Source of the DNA: Anniella stebbinsi
Taxonomy: Eukaryota > Chordata > Lepidosauria > Squamata > Anniellidae
Reading direction: 5' to 3'
DNA: 64,000 nt
Assembly (NCBI GenBank): GCA_029215795.1
Contig: JARDYH010000005.1
Coordinates: 162,031,814 to 162,095,813, forward strand
The stretch's first letter is position 1; the number at the start of each line of letters is the position of its first letter. The notes beneath the pieces were generated by a model. The model had not been told where the DNA came from. It saw only the letters and a program-made list of their open reading frames with translations, and ran no database searches. Below are positions 9,423 to 20,820 of the stretch, one piece after another. The position numbers and the translations under genes are program-made.

Positions 9423-11891
9423 ATGAAGCGTGGGACTCAAAGGGGGACTGCTCCTAAGGCAGCACTAGGGAGAGGCCACTCTGGGCGTGGCGCTGCTGCT
9501 GCTGCTGGCACAAGCAGCAGGCAGGGTTCTTCCACACCCCCAGTTAAACTGAGGCGTCCTGTACTGGGGCAGCAGAAGCAGGCAGAGGCAACTGAAGGTA
9601 GTGCCTGCAGGGCACTCTTTCGGCTACCTGAGGCAGGTGCTGGGAGCAGCAGTGGCCGTGAAGAAGGAGCACTATCTCCAGCTCCTTCTTCGGTGGGGGA
9701 GCCTATGAACCCGCTGACTGAACTTTTCCCAGATCTTGTGGGAATCAGCGAGGTTCAGAGTGAGAAGGAGGACTCTGATGTGGGGCAAGAGGAAGAGCAG
9801 GCAGCACCAGAGACTTACTCTCCACAATCCGTCCTCTCTTCCACTCATTCCCTTGCTCCTGAGGTGACACCACAGAGCGAAGGCACCGGCAGGCCGTCTG
9901 TGTCACCCCAGAAGCGACAGACAAGCAAGGTGTGGGACCACTTTGAGGTGGCAGTGGATTCCTGTTTGCTGTCTGTCGCCACTGCAAGATGTCTGTGAGC
10001 AGGGGAAAAATGCCAGGCCACTTCACCACCACGAACCTCAGCCGCCACATGCAGAGGCACCACCAGTCTGTTTTGCTTGGGACTGAGGCAGGCACCTCGC
10101 AGCAGACTGGTGCTAGTAGCAAGGGCAAGCAGAAGGCTCCTGCAACTTCTGCCAGCTCTCAAACTCCCATCCCCAAGAGGCTTCGCCAGACCACCATGGA
10201 AGAGATGGGGTGGGGGAAGTATGGAGCCACAAGGTGGCGTTTTCCAGCGCCCAACCAGATCACCAATTGCATCAGTGAGATGGTCGCATTGGATGACCAG
10301 CCATTCAGCCTCGTCGAGAACGCAGGCTTCAAGAGGCTGATGGCTCTTGTGGTTCCATACTACAAGCCGCCGTGTCACACTATCCTGAGCAGGCGTGTGG
10401 TGCCCTCCCTGTACCAGGCATGCAGGGAGGGCACCACACGCCTGTGCCAGGCAGAGGCACAGAAGGTGCACTTTACTTCGGACATCTGGTCCAGCGAAGG
10501 AGGAGTGCATGCTTACCCGTCCCTGACGGCTCATTGGTGGGGAGCCTCAGGGCAGGAAGCACCCAGGACTTCTGGGACTGGGAAGGAGGGCTGCCGCTGG
10601 GCCCTCCTTCATACCGCAGTCATGGACCAGTCCCACACGGCGGATGAGATTACGGAGGCCGTGAACCGCATGGTGGCTGGGTGGGCACCAGCACACCCAC
10701 GGTTACATGGTCACGGATGGGGGAGCCAACATGGTGAAGGCGGTGCGCGATGGCGGATTTGAAGGCATCCGCTACATCGCGCACATCTTCAACCTTGTAG
10801 TGAAGGATAGCCTTGGAGGCAGCAAGGCCCCTCTCCCTCCCCAAATCCGTAATCTCCTAGAGAGTTGCAGGAAGGTAGCTGGGCATTTCCACCACAGCGT
10901 GAAGGGCAGTCGGTTGCTGCGGGAGAAGCAGCAGGAGCTGGGACTTCCGCAGCACCATCTAGTGCAGGACGTGGCAACATGTTAGAACTCCACCTACCAC
11001 ATGCTCGAGCATATGGTGGAGCAACAGCATGTTGTCCACAAGATGTTCAGGGTCGGGGACATTGGCATCCAGACCCCACTGTCCAGGCAGCAGTGGGAGG
11101 CCATGTCCCAGCTACTGGTGGTCCTCAAGCCTTTCCTCCTCAACCAGGTGATCCCCATGGCCAGGCATCTCCAGACACAGATGGGAGAGTTTCTGGAGGC
11201 CGGGGATCCCGTCACTGGCAGGCGCTTCCTGCTAGAGGTTCGGGAAGTGGTAACAAGGCTGAGGGAAAGCCTAGCCTGCCGGGTCCAGCCTCTCCACAAC
11301 GAGAGGCAGTACATGTTGGCCACTGTGTGCGACCCGCGCATCAAGGATGGGCTGTGTGGGCAGAATTCCTGGGTGGGTTGGGTGGAAATGCTGGTAGCAG
11401 AAGTTCGGGCGGCCCTGGAAACCAGGATTTGGCAGGCAGAGGCGGAGCCCACCCAAGCGCAGGCGATGAGTCTGCTGAGTACCACCAGCAGCGGCAGCAG
11501 CAGCACTCCCAGCAGGGGCACAGTTCAGGGGGTTTGGGCAAAGGCCTTGCAGGTAGCAGTTGGGCAGAGAGGCACCCAACCCAGCCGCCGGGATGACACT
11601 GCAGCAGCAGTGCAGCGTTACCTGGCAGAGCGGATGGAGGACGGCTCCATCGAACACCTGGCCTACTGGTCATCCCAGCACCAGATGTGGCCTGATTTGG
11701 CGCAGGTGGCCATGGATAGAATAAGCTGCCTATCATCCAGCGTTCCAAGCAAGTGAGTGTTTTCCATGGCAGGCGACGTAGTCACACACCACCACTCTCG
11801 CTTGGACGCTGAGATGGTGGAGCAGCTGGTCTTCCTGAAGGTCAATCTGCCCCTGCTGGGATACCCCACCCTCATGCCCTCGGGGGAGTGA
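9423..11891 (+). pseudogene. hAT transposase with BED zinc finger, multiply broken
   Basis: The ATG at 9423 starts a Lys/Arg/Ala-rich N-terminus, aligned with copy 2 (minus strand, 61374-58850). The BED finger follows near 9920-10050, but a frameshift at about 9960 cuts into it. Later regions match the DDE catalytic core (FTSDIWSSE near 10480, DGGANMVKAV near 10715) and the C-terminal hAT dimerisation segment (VEQLVFLK near 11810-11850). Breaks seen: frameshift near 9960, frameshift near 10680, TAG at 10983-10985 where copy 2 has TGG, loss of about 14 codons near 11135, and TGA at 11754-11756. The natural stop is TGA at 11889. It cannot make a transposase. Confidence 0.88.
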
Positions 11892-12038
11892 CTGGCAGGC
11901 ACCCCCCATCCATCCCACACCTATTGGCAGGCTTTTTAACTGAAGTGATCTCTGGCAGGCCCCTGATTTATTAATTATTAGTTTTTGTTAATTTTATTTT
12001 CTATTATTTACTGGCTGTGCTTACAGCTCAGTAACTCA

Positions 12039-12141
12039 ACTCTGAACGAAGGATCCCAAAGGGATCTAGTTTTTTCTCCTATATTGTTTCTGGACTCTGA
12101 ACGAAGGATCCCGAAGGGATCTAGTTTCTTCTCTTATATTG
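12039..12141. repeat. Two-copy 55-bp tandem repeat in hAT 3' UTR
   Basis: Two units starting actctgaacgaagg, 55 bp apart (12039 and 12094). hAT copy 2 has a single unit near 58680-58715. Confidence 0.75.
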
Positions 12142-12502
12142 AGGGGAGGCACAAGCATCTCACACATTCTATGTTGTTTGACTTTAACCAATGTGCTCGC
12201 ATGTGTGCCTCTGAAATTGGCCTCAGATGATTCCCTCTAGGCCATCTGTAAGGTCCCACACTTCCATGTGCATTTCTTCTTGTAAAAGACCACATTATAG
12301 GCTCATGAAAACTTTGGATAAGGAGGCTGATTTCCAAGGAACGCATGCACCTCTGACTCTTGACGAAGGAACTGAAAGGATTCCTCTTCCAGGCTCCTAC
12401 AGGGAGTGGATGCCAAAGCATCGAACACTGTTTCTGACTGTGTCTTTTGGACCTATGTGGCAGCCTTGCAGGGCTGTCACTGTGTGTTGCGTTTTGGCTA
12501 CA

Positions 12503-14125
12503 TGCCAGTCCTGGGTGGGAGGGAGCTAGTTGTTAAAGTATTATGTGTTATCTAATCTTTATTTTCCCTTCTTTGTTTTCAGCTTATGGAACTCTGCGTC
12601 ACAGTGCCTGGGAGAGATGGGAATCCAGACTGCCCATATGCCCGTCGCTGCCCGCCTGGAAGTAGCCCTCCTATTCACGATGTCCGCATGCCTAAGCTAA
12701 GTGTGCAGTCAACGCAGGGACACCAGCGAGTGAACTGAAGTGGGGCTGTCTACAAGCTTACCTCTGAGTCAGCAGGCAGCCCTGGATGCCTACTTGGGCG
12801 TGGGCACACAGGAATGGCCAACAGGCCAGTCCTGGGTGGGAGGGAGCTAGTTGTTCAGGCACTCTAATTTAATCTTTATTTTCCCTTCTTCATTTTCAGC
12901 TTATGGAACTCTGCGCCACAACGCCCAGGAGAGAATTCAACCTGTGCATACCTGCCTGGAAGTGGCCCTCCTATCCATGTCACCCAAACGACTAAGGTAA
13001 GGGGCAGTCTGGGAGCTGACTTCTGAGTCACCTTCCAGCTCCGTGTGCGTAACAGTTGGGCGTGGGCACTCAGGACCAATAAGATGCCAGTCCAGGATGG
13101 GGTGGAGCTAGTTGTTCAGGCACTCTAATTTAATCTTTTTTTCCCCTTCTTATTTTTCAACCCATGGAACTCTGCGCCACAGTCCCCAGGAGAGAAGGGA
13201 AGCCAGACCACTCATCTGCCCATCACTGCCCGCCTGGAAGTGGCCCTCTTATCAACAATGCCTTCACGACTAAGGTAAGTGTCCTGTGAATGGGGGGGGC
13301 ACCTTCAACCTAACTGAAGCAGGGATGTCTACCTGCTTACTTCCAAGTAAGCAGGCAGCCCCGTGTGCCTTCTGGGGCATGGGCAATCGGACTGGCTACA
13401 TGACAGTCTTAGGTAGAAAGGACGTAGTTGTTAAAGTGTTCTTATATTCGTTCTTTACTTTCCCTTGTTCTTTTCCAGCCAATGGAACTCAGCGCCACAG
13501 CACACAGCAGACCCGGGAATCCTAACTGACCGTCTTCCCCAAGACACGGCCGCCTGGAATTGGCCCTTCAATCCACGTTGCCCGCACGACTGAGGTAAGG
13601 GGCTGTCAGAGAGCTGACACCCAGTAAGCAGGGAGGCAGCCCTCCAAGGTGGGAGGTAGTTTTCAAAGTAGTCTTACATTCATTCCTTATTTTCCCTTCT
13701 TTTTCAGCCTACGGAACTCAGCGCCTCAGTGTCAATCAAAGATGGGAATCCAAACTGAACGTCTTCCCCAAGACACAGCCGCCAGTCTGGAGGTGGCCCA
13801 TCGATCCACATCACCCGCACGACTGAGGTAAGGGGCAGTCTGAGAGCTGACCTCCCAGTCAGCAGGAAGGCAGCCCCGTGTGCCTACTTGGGCGTGGGCA
13901 CACAGGACCGGGCAGATGCCAGTCCAAGGTGGGAGGGAGCTAGTTGTTAAAGTATTATGTGTTATCTAATCTTTATTTCCCCTTCTTAGTTTTCAGCTTA
14001 TGGAACTCTGCGCCACAGTGCCCAGGAGAGACGGGAATCCAGACCACCCATCTGCCCATCACTGCCCGCCTGGAAGTCGCCCTCTTATCAACAATGCTCT
14101 CACGACTAAGGTAAGTGTCCTGTGA
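12503..14125 (+). repeat. Six-unit tandem array of exon-like cassettes
   Basis: Units of about 229-318 bp repeat six times. Each contains a pyrimidine tract ending in CAG, a 97-120 bp core starting with a cttatggaactctgcg-like string, and a GTAAG donor. Cores: 12583-12696, 12900-12996, 13161-13274, 13479-13594, 13708-13827 and 13997-14110. Cores 1, 3 and 6 are exactly 114 nt and open as 38 codons in the same frame. Several units have CTAAT, a branch-point-like string, 20-35 nt before the CAG. The core 1 donor is mutated (ctaag), the core 3 acceptor reads CAA, cores 4 and 5 have in-frame stops, and core 2 has a deletion. The array lies between the transposase stop and the 3' terminus of the hAT. 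It could be a captured and amplified host exon. I do not recognise the peptide. Confidence 0.75.
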
Positions 14126-14279
14126 ACGGGGAGGCACCTTCAACCTAACTGAAGCGGGACTGTCTGCCTGCTTACTTCTGAGTAATTAAAAGTACAACAA
14201 CACGGTGTTTTCACAGATAAAAGAGGGAGGGGGAGGTGAGGGAGCAGGGTGCAATTGACAGCCCAAGCCTCTGTGGAAA

Positions 14280-14900
14280 AATTCTGTTACTTTTAATCTA
14301 AAAAATTCGTAGCCACCAAATACCTAGACCTAACTTTCTGAAATTTCTGACAGATAACTACCCCTAACCCATCTACAAAGTGAGCAACTTTCAGACTTCT
14401 AACTTTTAAAATAAAAAAGTTATAGGCGTTTCTTTCCTCATTGTTTCAAAATTACTTTGTCACTACATGCCTGGACCTATCTTTCTGAAATTTTACAAAC
14501 ATATCAAGCAAAGAGGTACCTGTAACGTGCCCAAGTTTCCTGTTTGTATCTTTAAAAATAAAAAAGTTGAAGGCATAACTGTATTTACCCCACTGCTACC
14601 CATTTTTCTAAAATTAATTGCCACATAAAGCAAGCACCTATGTTTCTGAAATTTCGCACACATGGGTCCCAATAAACCACCTAAAATGTGGCAAAGTTTC
14701 TTTTGTGGAACTTTAAAAATGAAAAAGGTATAGGCATTCCTGGTTTGTTATTAAAAAGATAATTGCCACAAAATGCCCACACCAATCATTCTGAAATTTC
14801 TCACAGATAACTACCCCTAACCCCTCTACACAGTGCCCAAGTTTCATCCTTCTAGCTTTAAAAATGAAAATGTTATAGGCATTTTTGTAACACAATACTA
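14280..14900. repeat. Degenerate ~150-bp subterminal repeats
   Basis: About four units, each with a ctttctgaaattt-like string, then tgcccaagttt and a tttaaaaat-aaaaa-gttatagg string. The same unit type and spacing occur on the plus strand at 61990-62600, next to the 5' end of hAT copy 2. The units therefore occupy the 3' side of one copy and the 5' side of the other. Confidence 0.65.
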
Positions 14901-14929
14901 GGCTATGGGGAAAAGCATTCAAAATGGCG

Positions 14930-15088
14930 ACCAATTGTCCGATTTTTTCCGATCTGGATTGGGTCCCTTCAGATCGGATCGGATCAGATCGGATGGTTGG
15001 TGGATTAGATTTATCAGATCATTTTTATCCAATTTTGGGCGGATCGGTTTCGGATCGTGGATCCGATCTGATCCGCTGCATATCCCTA
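14930..15088. repeat. hAT copy 1 right terminal inverted repeat
   Basis: Inverted match to 8466-8610, GATC-rich, ending cgctgcatatcccta. Confidence 0.8.
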
Positions 15089-15982
15089 ATTAAAATGCCC
15101 TTCTAAAACTGCTGTTTTCATTTGGTGCATCTTTAATTGTGCAAGGGCTGATCTAAGACGAGGATTAGAAATTAGAGTCAGGTAGCGTTCACATTCGAAT
15201 TTAATCTTAGTCTCTGCAAACCAAGGTGCTATCTTATTACTTGCAACTGCACAGAGATCCATTTGGAGAGAAACACTATTAACTCTCTCCTTAAAGACCT
15301 CTTTGCTGTGAGCTAAATTCAAAGTAGTAAAGTATTGAAAAGAAAAACCATAATAATGAATATGAGGAATCAGTTTCTGAAACCAAGATGATGTATTTGA
15401 TGAATTGGCTCTCATTTGCTCTGAAAGGCACAATTTAGGTAATCTGGTCAATGGGGAAAAAAGTCTTGAGCCAATAGTTAAAGGCCCTGATGATAATGAT
15501 AGATTTTACTGCTATTACGCCGGTTTCTGAGCATAAAAATGAAGCAGGAGTGCATCTTGTTACACCTAGAATTGTTCTTAGCAATTTATTTTGAAACATT
15601 TCTATATCATATGAACATTTCAGGGCCTATAATTCTCCTCCATACACAAACTGGGGGATAAGTTTTGATTTCAACAAGGTTAGCATTGGGTGGATTTGGT
15701 AACCTCCCCTCATGTGCCAGAACTTCAATAGTTCATTTAATTGCTGGTTTTTCTTTAAGTACAAGGATTTGTAGTGGGCATCCCAGCCTCCTGAAGCTGA
15801 AAAAAGAACACCCAGATAGTGATACGAGGATACTTGCTCGATAGGGCGGGTATTCTCCATTTGTGTAATGGAGAACTGTGTCCAAAGACCATGACTTTAA
15901 TTTTCCCATAGTTGATAGATAGTGTTTTGTTTTTGTTTTTTAGAATATTCAGCCAATGCTGATAGTAGTCTACGCAAACCAA
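15089..15982 (-). pseudogene. LINE RT thumb and C-terminal region
   Basis: Fragments at 15755-15982, 15627-15860 and 15086-15451 match the RT thumb (SYHYLGVLFSASGGW) and the C-terminal tail (RLRSALAQLKMH). The last frame runs to the hAT boundary. Several frameshifts separate the pieces. Confidence 0.6.
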
Positions 15983-15999
15983 TCTGGGTACCTGAGATG

Positions 16000-16398
16000 A
16001 GAATCAGGTCATCAGCATGGAGAAGAAAGGACAGTTTTCTTCTAGTTTAACGGGGAAAAAAGAATCACCAGTCAAATCAGGAGCTATATCATTTACAAAC
16101 AGATTAAAGAGAAGGGGGGCAGGACACACCCCTGTTTAACTCCTCAAGATACTGCAATATTATCTGTCATGTGTCCAGCAGGAGAAAATCTCACCTGGAT
16201 GTTCGTGTTTTCGTGCAGCAGTTGTATCAAAATGAAGAGGCGTCGATCTAAGTTTAACTCTGCCAGTTTTGCCCAAAACCTATTCCTATTAAGTGAGTCA
16301 AAGGCTGCTTGGAAATCAATGAATGCCACATACAGTTTTGACTTTTCTTGGGTTCTGTCCTTATTAACCAAATGGTCTGGTACAAAACAATGGTCCAT
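16000..16398 (-). pseudogene. LINE reverse transcriptase catalytic core
   Basis: The frame at 16144-16398 carries motif A (VAFIDFQAAFDS). It is followed across a stop and shifts by GVKQGCVL at about 16120-16140, LLFNLFVNDI, and an ADDLILIS box near 16000-16015. All three RT catalytic blocks are therefore present but lie in different frames. Confidence 0.75.
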
Positions 16399-16513
16399 TG
16401 TGGAGTAACCAGCTCGGAAACCAGCTTCTATAAGGAGGTTATTTGTAGTAACCCAGTCCTCTAATTTATTCAGCAGATGTCTAGAATATAGTTTGGCTGC
16501 AATATCAACAAGG

Positions 16514-17071
16514 CTAACTGGCCTGTAATTTGAGGAGGTTACAATCCCCTTTTTTGAAAATTGGGATTCCTATAGAGGTATTCCAGCCCTTTGGGAAGTC
16601 ACCGGATAGATTTATGTGGTCAAACAATTTGGCCAAAATAGGCAGCCACCACTTGATGTTATATTTGACTACCTCTGCTGGGACATAGTCTTCTCCTGGG
16701 GCTTTTTTGGCTGGCAGTGTATTAATTAATAGCTCTATCACTTTGTACGATACAGGGGGCCATGATTCTATGGTATCAAGAATGGAGCTCAGAGGCAGAT
16801 GTAATTGCAGGGTATTGGTATTGAATAGGACACTGACGTGTTTCTCCCAGTCTGTCTTTGATATCTGTGAATGTACAGTAAATATATCGCTGTTTAAGCT
16901 GTTATTTACAATCTTCCAAAAGGCTGCCGTGTCTTTTGTCTTCATAGCTGTGTCCAAATTATGCCAGAGATGTCTTTGCAATATCATTTTCTTATTTCTG
17001 ATTAGTTCCCTATATTCCTTTTTCTGATTTACGAATATCTCAGTTATTTCGGGGGAATAGTCAGACTTCAT
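16514..17071 (-). pseudogene. LINE reverse transcriptase N-terminal part
   Basis: A 185-codon frame covering the pre-RT linker and RT motifs 0-2, with PAKKAPGED near its centre and IGIPIFKKGD near the end. The frame breaks immediately after. A second partial copy of 16836-17190 lies at 56527-56880. Confidence 0.75.
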
Positions 17072-17131
17072 TTTTCTACCATATCTTCTTACTGCTGTTC
17101 GAGCCTTTCTGCAGTCCAGGTCAAACCAACC

Positions 17132-17500
17132 TTATTGAGATGGGCTAGAAAGTGCTCTAAATGTTCCTCTAGTCAAATTAGGCTTTACATTAATCATGAT
17201 GTGCTGATACAAGTGGACTATGTTTGCTGAGTTGACGTCTAGTTGGAGTCTATTATCACGAAGTGATAACATCTGATCTGATAGACGGGTGCAATTTATT
17301 GTGTCCATTGTGATATTATTCCATTTAACCCTCCTTAGACCAATCAGATCAACTTTGGCCTTAAACTCTTCGCAGGCAAAGATCTGGGAGCTTCGATCCT
17401 CTCTACAGAACTCAAACCTCAGGGGCTGATGGTCACAGTGGCCTGTAGGCATAACCTCAAAATTAGTGAAGTTTCTGATCTTATTCAGGGGGACACACAC
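17132..17500 (-). pseudogene. LINE endonuclease end and linker, shifted frame
   Basis: Continues the endonuclease in another frame with CDHQPLRFEF and then the connecting region. It ends at a stop near 17132. The linker goes on around 17071-17110 with WFDLDC, a WFDxxC motif shared with the LINE fragment at 56969-57420. Confidence 0.7.
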
Positions 17501-18204
17501 ATAATCAATTGTGCTTTGTCCTCTTGATGATAAATACGTGAAATTTCCTGGGATGTCTTTAGGATGGGACCCATTAAGATGGAATAATTCCTTTTAAACA
17601 GACATTCCAAAAAATTGTAACCCTCAGAATTTGTAGTCTTATCTCTCAAGATTTGTGGAAAGGCTGCTAGCAATTCGTCTTCATCATTATTTAGATGGAT
17701 TGCTAACTGGTTTTCATTCCCTCCAGTTCTGGCATTAAAATCTACCACAACTATAATAATAGAAAGTGAGGATTCATTTTCTAGGTAATCAAAGGTCAAC
17801 TCCAATTCAGTCCATAGTATATTAAAGGGGGCTTTTGTACTATGGGGCAGAATGTAGATGTTAACTATAATTAGGGAGAAACTATTCCCTGACCATATCC
17901 TTACTATCAGCAGGGATGGGGCAACTTCCACCTTGATCTGTTCAATATGGAGCTTCCATTTTGGATTTATTAAAGTGGTAACACCACCAGTTGGGCAGCC
18001 CTTTGAAGAGAGCTTTTTTGCTGGAAGGATCCAGGAAGTGTAGCCTTCTAGACAGATCTTGTTTAATTCTGTGTCATTTATCCATGACTCCTGAATGCAG
18101 ATAATGTCATATTTCTGGAGTAATTTTAGGAATTCTCTATCATGAGTGTGGGTGTTCCAGCCTGCAATGTTCCACACTGAAAAGGAAAGACCCTTTTGTT
18201 TCAC
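17485..18204 (-). pseudogene. LINE APE endonuclease domain
   Basis: A 239-codon frame with endonuclease motifs in order: SVWNIAGW near the start, DIICIQESW about 35 residues in, and VVVDFNAR near residue 155, where GDFN is usual. It shifts frame at about 17500. The last motif, CDHQPL (SDHxPL expected), lies in the next frame at about 17430. This domain nicks the DNA target in retrotransposition. The loss of Gly in GDFN and the frameshift mean it is inactive. Confidence 0.8.
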
Positions 18205-19275
18205 CAGATCTTGATTTGCTGGGGTTTGTCAATTAACGAGCAAGGGGTCCATTACTTTTTTACGGATTGACGATGAAACAAAAGAGTTCATGGGAGATAA
18301 ACCATGGATCTGTTTGTCCCCATTGGATGGGATGCTGAGGCTTTTATCTTCACCTTTACTTGGATGGAGAGGTTCAATCTTTTCAAATGAATGTTGTAAT
18401 CTGCTCACATTAGATTGTTTTAGGGGGACCAGAATGGACTCTGAACAAGTTGTTAACTGAGCTTCATTTACTCCCAACTCTTCCTTGTCCAGGTATCTCA
18501 TTTCTTGCTATACATGCTCACTATGTTTGGGGTAGGTCTTGGTAACATCACTTTCTTGTTTGCCTTCTTTAAGTATACTACCCTTGATCGGAGGAGGGTG
18601 GACCTCCACGCCCACCTGTACGAAACTGTGAGATGAAGATTTGATCCTTTCAATGGCTATACTTTGCATTAGGCAGGTGCTAGAGCTCTTATCTGGGGGC
18701 TGCTGATTTACTAAGTCTCGTGGTCCCCTCTCTATCTTAGAGTATGTATGTTTTTGAGTAAAAAAGCTCCACCCCATGACTTTTGAATCAATCATGGAAT
18801 CAGTATCATTTGGGTAGAAAATCCAATAAATAAATAAATTCAGATGTTACAGATCCAGGGTATTTTTCTGTTCAGATCTAGATATATGTTGAAGCATTCA
18901 AAAGACCGATTCTACCTAGAAGCATCTGAAGAAAACATCAGCTTGTGTCAATTTTAAAAGCATCTTTGAGGACTTCAGTGTAAAACTGGGTTAAATTCAT
19001 CATCATCATTAATGGTAGTGTGAATTGGTGATCCTGTGATTCTTTTCAACACGATAAAGAATTTAAAAGCAGCAGTAGGTCTGCGTGATAAAGTATTTAA
19101 AAGCTGTAGAAACATAAGAAAGCTGTAGAAACATAAAGTCATTTTATTCAAGACTACTCAGCAACACAAACATTTAAACCAAGGATTCTTCAGAAAACAA
19201 TTCTATCATGCTGCCTTAAAGGTCAGATTGACTACTTTTACAGGGTTATATCTACAGCGCATTTAAAGACTTAGA
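18205..19275. other. No recognised gene; possible LINE ORF1 remnants
   Basis: Minus-strand frames at 18229-18501 and 18508-18795 lie where ORF1 of the LINE would be, and an aataaataaata stretch occurs at about 18825-18837. No domain could be assigned. From 18840 to 19275 I see nothing. Confidence 0.4.
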
Positions 19276-19452
19276 GCATCATCACACTGGAGGTTTAATG
19301 CACATCTGCTGTGATTTTGATCCACTTTTTCAGAGCTCAACTCACTCAGGGCGAGAAAACAGCTCAGCAGTGATGACGTCATGCTAGTCTAGTACTGAAA
19401 AAGTGGATCAAAGTCACTGCAGATGTGCATGAAACCTCCAGTGTGATGACGC
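19276..19452. mobile_element. Palindromic MITE with CRE octamer in the loop
   Basis: Inverted arms of about 58 bp start gcatcatcacactggagg and end in the complement cctccagtgtgatgacgc. The loop contains TGACGTCA at 19374-19381, the consensus cAMP-response element. No coding capacity and no convincing target duplication. Confidence 0.75.
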
Positions 19453-19499
19453 ACCTGATGTTATTTCCCCTTTTGAATGTGGCTTCCAGACTGACAGTA

Positions 19500-19652
19500 A
19501 AAAATCATCAACTTAAAAGCAAGTTCCACTGAGTTCAGTGAAACTTATTTCCTGGTGCCCTCAAGATGATGTTGGACTACAGCTCCCATCAGCCCCATCC
19601 AACACAGGCAATGTCCAGGGATTGTGGGAGTTGGAATCTGAACCTTCTGGAG
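19500..19652. repeat. Squamate-type interspersed repeats, including a palindromic element with ACTACAGCTCCCA
   Basis: 19500-19550 resembles a common repeat (aagttccactgagttcagtg). 19558-19652 is an imperfect palindrome with ggactacagctcccatc on one side and gattgtgggagttgg on the other. ACTACANNTCCCA resembles the known ZNF143 (SBS) site. No gene. Confidence 0.55.
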
Positions 19653-20820
19653 GACTTAACTCCAAATATTCTATAGGTCTCTTCAAAAGGGAAAGACAAA
19701 TGTAACTTTACTCAAATTACGTTGGGTAGCCCTGGCAGCAAAATTAGGTTTTCTTGGTGTCTGCTCTGCAGAATTCTATTCAGCAGAGCCATATTGTAGT
19801 GGGACAGACATGTGCAAGTTCTATCTCACAAGGGCATTTATCTCTAACTCCCTCCCCACTCCCCTGTATTTTGAGCAGGAATTGTCCTCTATTCTTGTGC
19901 AGTTATGTAAGGAAAGACACTGTATGTAAACAAGATGAGGTTCCTTAAATGCTCTATTATTCCTTATTAATCCTAGCCCAACACCACTACATTAAATTGC
20001 CCACTGATTCCATAAAGTCCTGACTATTATTTTACTTTGCTACAGTAAACGATCACAGAGAAACTGGAAAGTAAGAGAGCATCTAAACAGTTTTTTTATG
20101 ACACTGGTATCACAAAACCATAGGACTGCTTCAGATCCTCAGTGGACTCCATGTGATCAATTGTGAAAGCATATTGCTACAACCCCACAAGTACTACATG
20201 GAGGTAAAAAAGAAGTATGGATTTCAATTTAGAACTACACATTCTTCCTTGATTTTTGAAGCAGCCCTTTTCAAAAATCATCATGGATTGGATCCAGACC
20301 AGGAAAGCCACACTTCAGTCCTGTTGAAATCAATGAAGCAAATTAGTCATGACCAGCAGAATTCCCACTGATATTAATGAGACTGAAGTACGCTAACGTA
20401 GTCTGCCTCTAATCCATGGGCAATCACACAAATAACAGTAGGTGTAGGTATAGGCCCAAAGGCATGCCGTAAAGGGGTCTGATTCAACAACTTTGCTGAA
20501 GCTAAGCCGGTCTAGATCTGCACAGTGCCAGCATGAAAGATTGCCTGGGAATTCCACAGATCCAAGCAGACCATTGTCCAGCCTAGTTTAGTACTGTCTA
20601 CTGTGGCTTATAACTGTTATGTCTGCCATAGTTCTTTAACTTTCATAACCAGTGGAGTATATTTTTCTCTCTTTTCTTCTTCCTTTTCTGCAACATTTTT
20701 GTCATTAAGTATTGCTATGCCAATGAGGTAGTTGTGTTTTTCTTTTTTGTTTATGACAGTTATGTCTGGTCAATTGCAAAGTATTGTCTTGTCCCACAGT
20801 TGTTCTGTCCCAGCATAGCG
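19653..20820. other. No recognised feature
   Basis: Short frames only. No domain, repeat family or promoter is recognised. Confidence 0.5.

Larger units (their letters stand above)
8466..15088 (+). mobile_element. hAT transposon copy 1, decayed, with exon-like internal array
   Basis: The left end is gaggggtgtgca followed by GATCC-rich sequence (8466-8610). The right end is its inverted equivalent, finishing gcatatcccta (14930-15088). Inside, in order, are a TG-rich leader, a BED-finger transposase pseudogene (9423-11891), a 3' UTR, six exon-like tandem cassettes (12503-14125) and degenerate 150-bp repeats (14280-14900). The 8 bp outside each end differ (ctatgcac and attaaaat), and the flanks are an L1 on the left and a different LINE on the right, so the two ends may not come from one insertion. 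Confidence 0.85.
15089..18204 (-). mobile_element. APE-type LINE (Vingi/I-like candidate), decayed, 3' end cut off
   Basis: Minus-strand non-LTR element. Its endonuclease starts at the right (18204) and the reverse transcriptase follows to the left. The 3' end is lost at the hAT terminus at 15088. The clade is uncertain; the domain order (APE endonuclease, WFDxxC linker, RT, C-terminal arginine-rich tail) would suit Vingi or a related I-group family. Upstream frames at 18229-18795 might be remnants of an ORF1 but are not recognisable. Confidence 0.8.

Noticed and set aside
15089..18204. L1 element
   Set aside because: The C-terminal part lacks the CX3CX7HX4C knuckle seen in the L1 copies here, and the WFDxxC linker and GVKQGCVL motif point to another APE LINE group.
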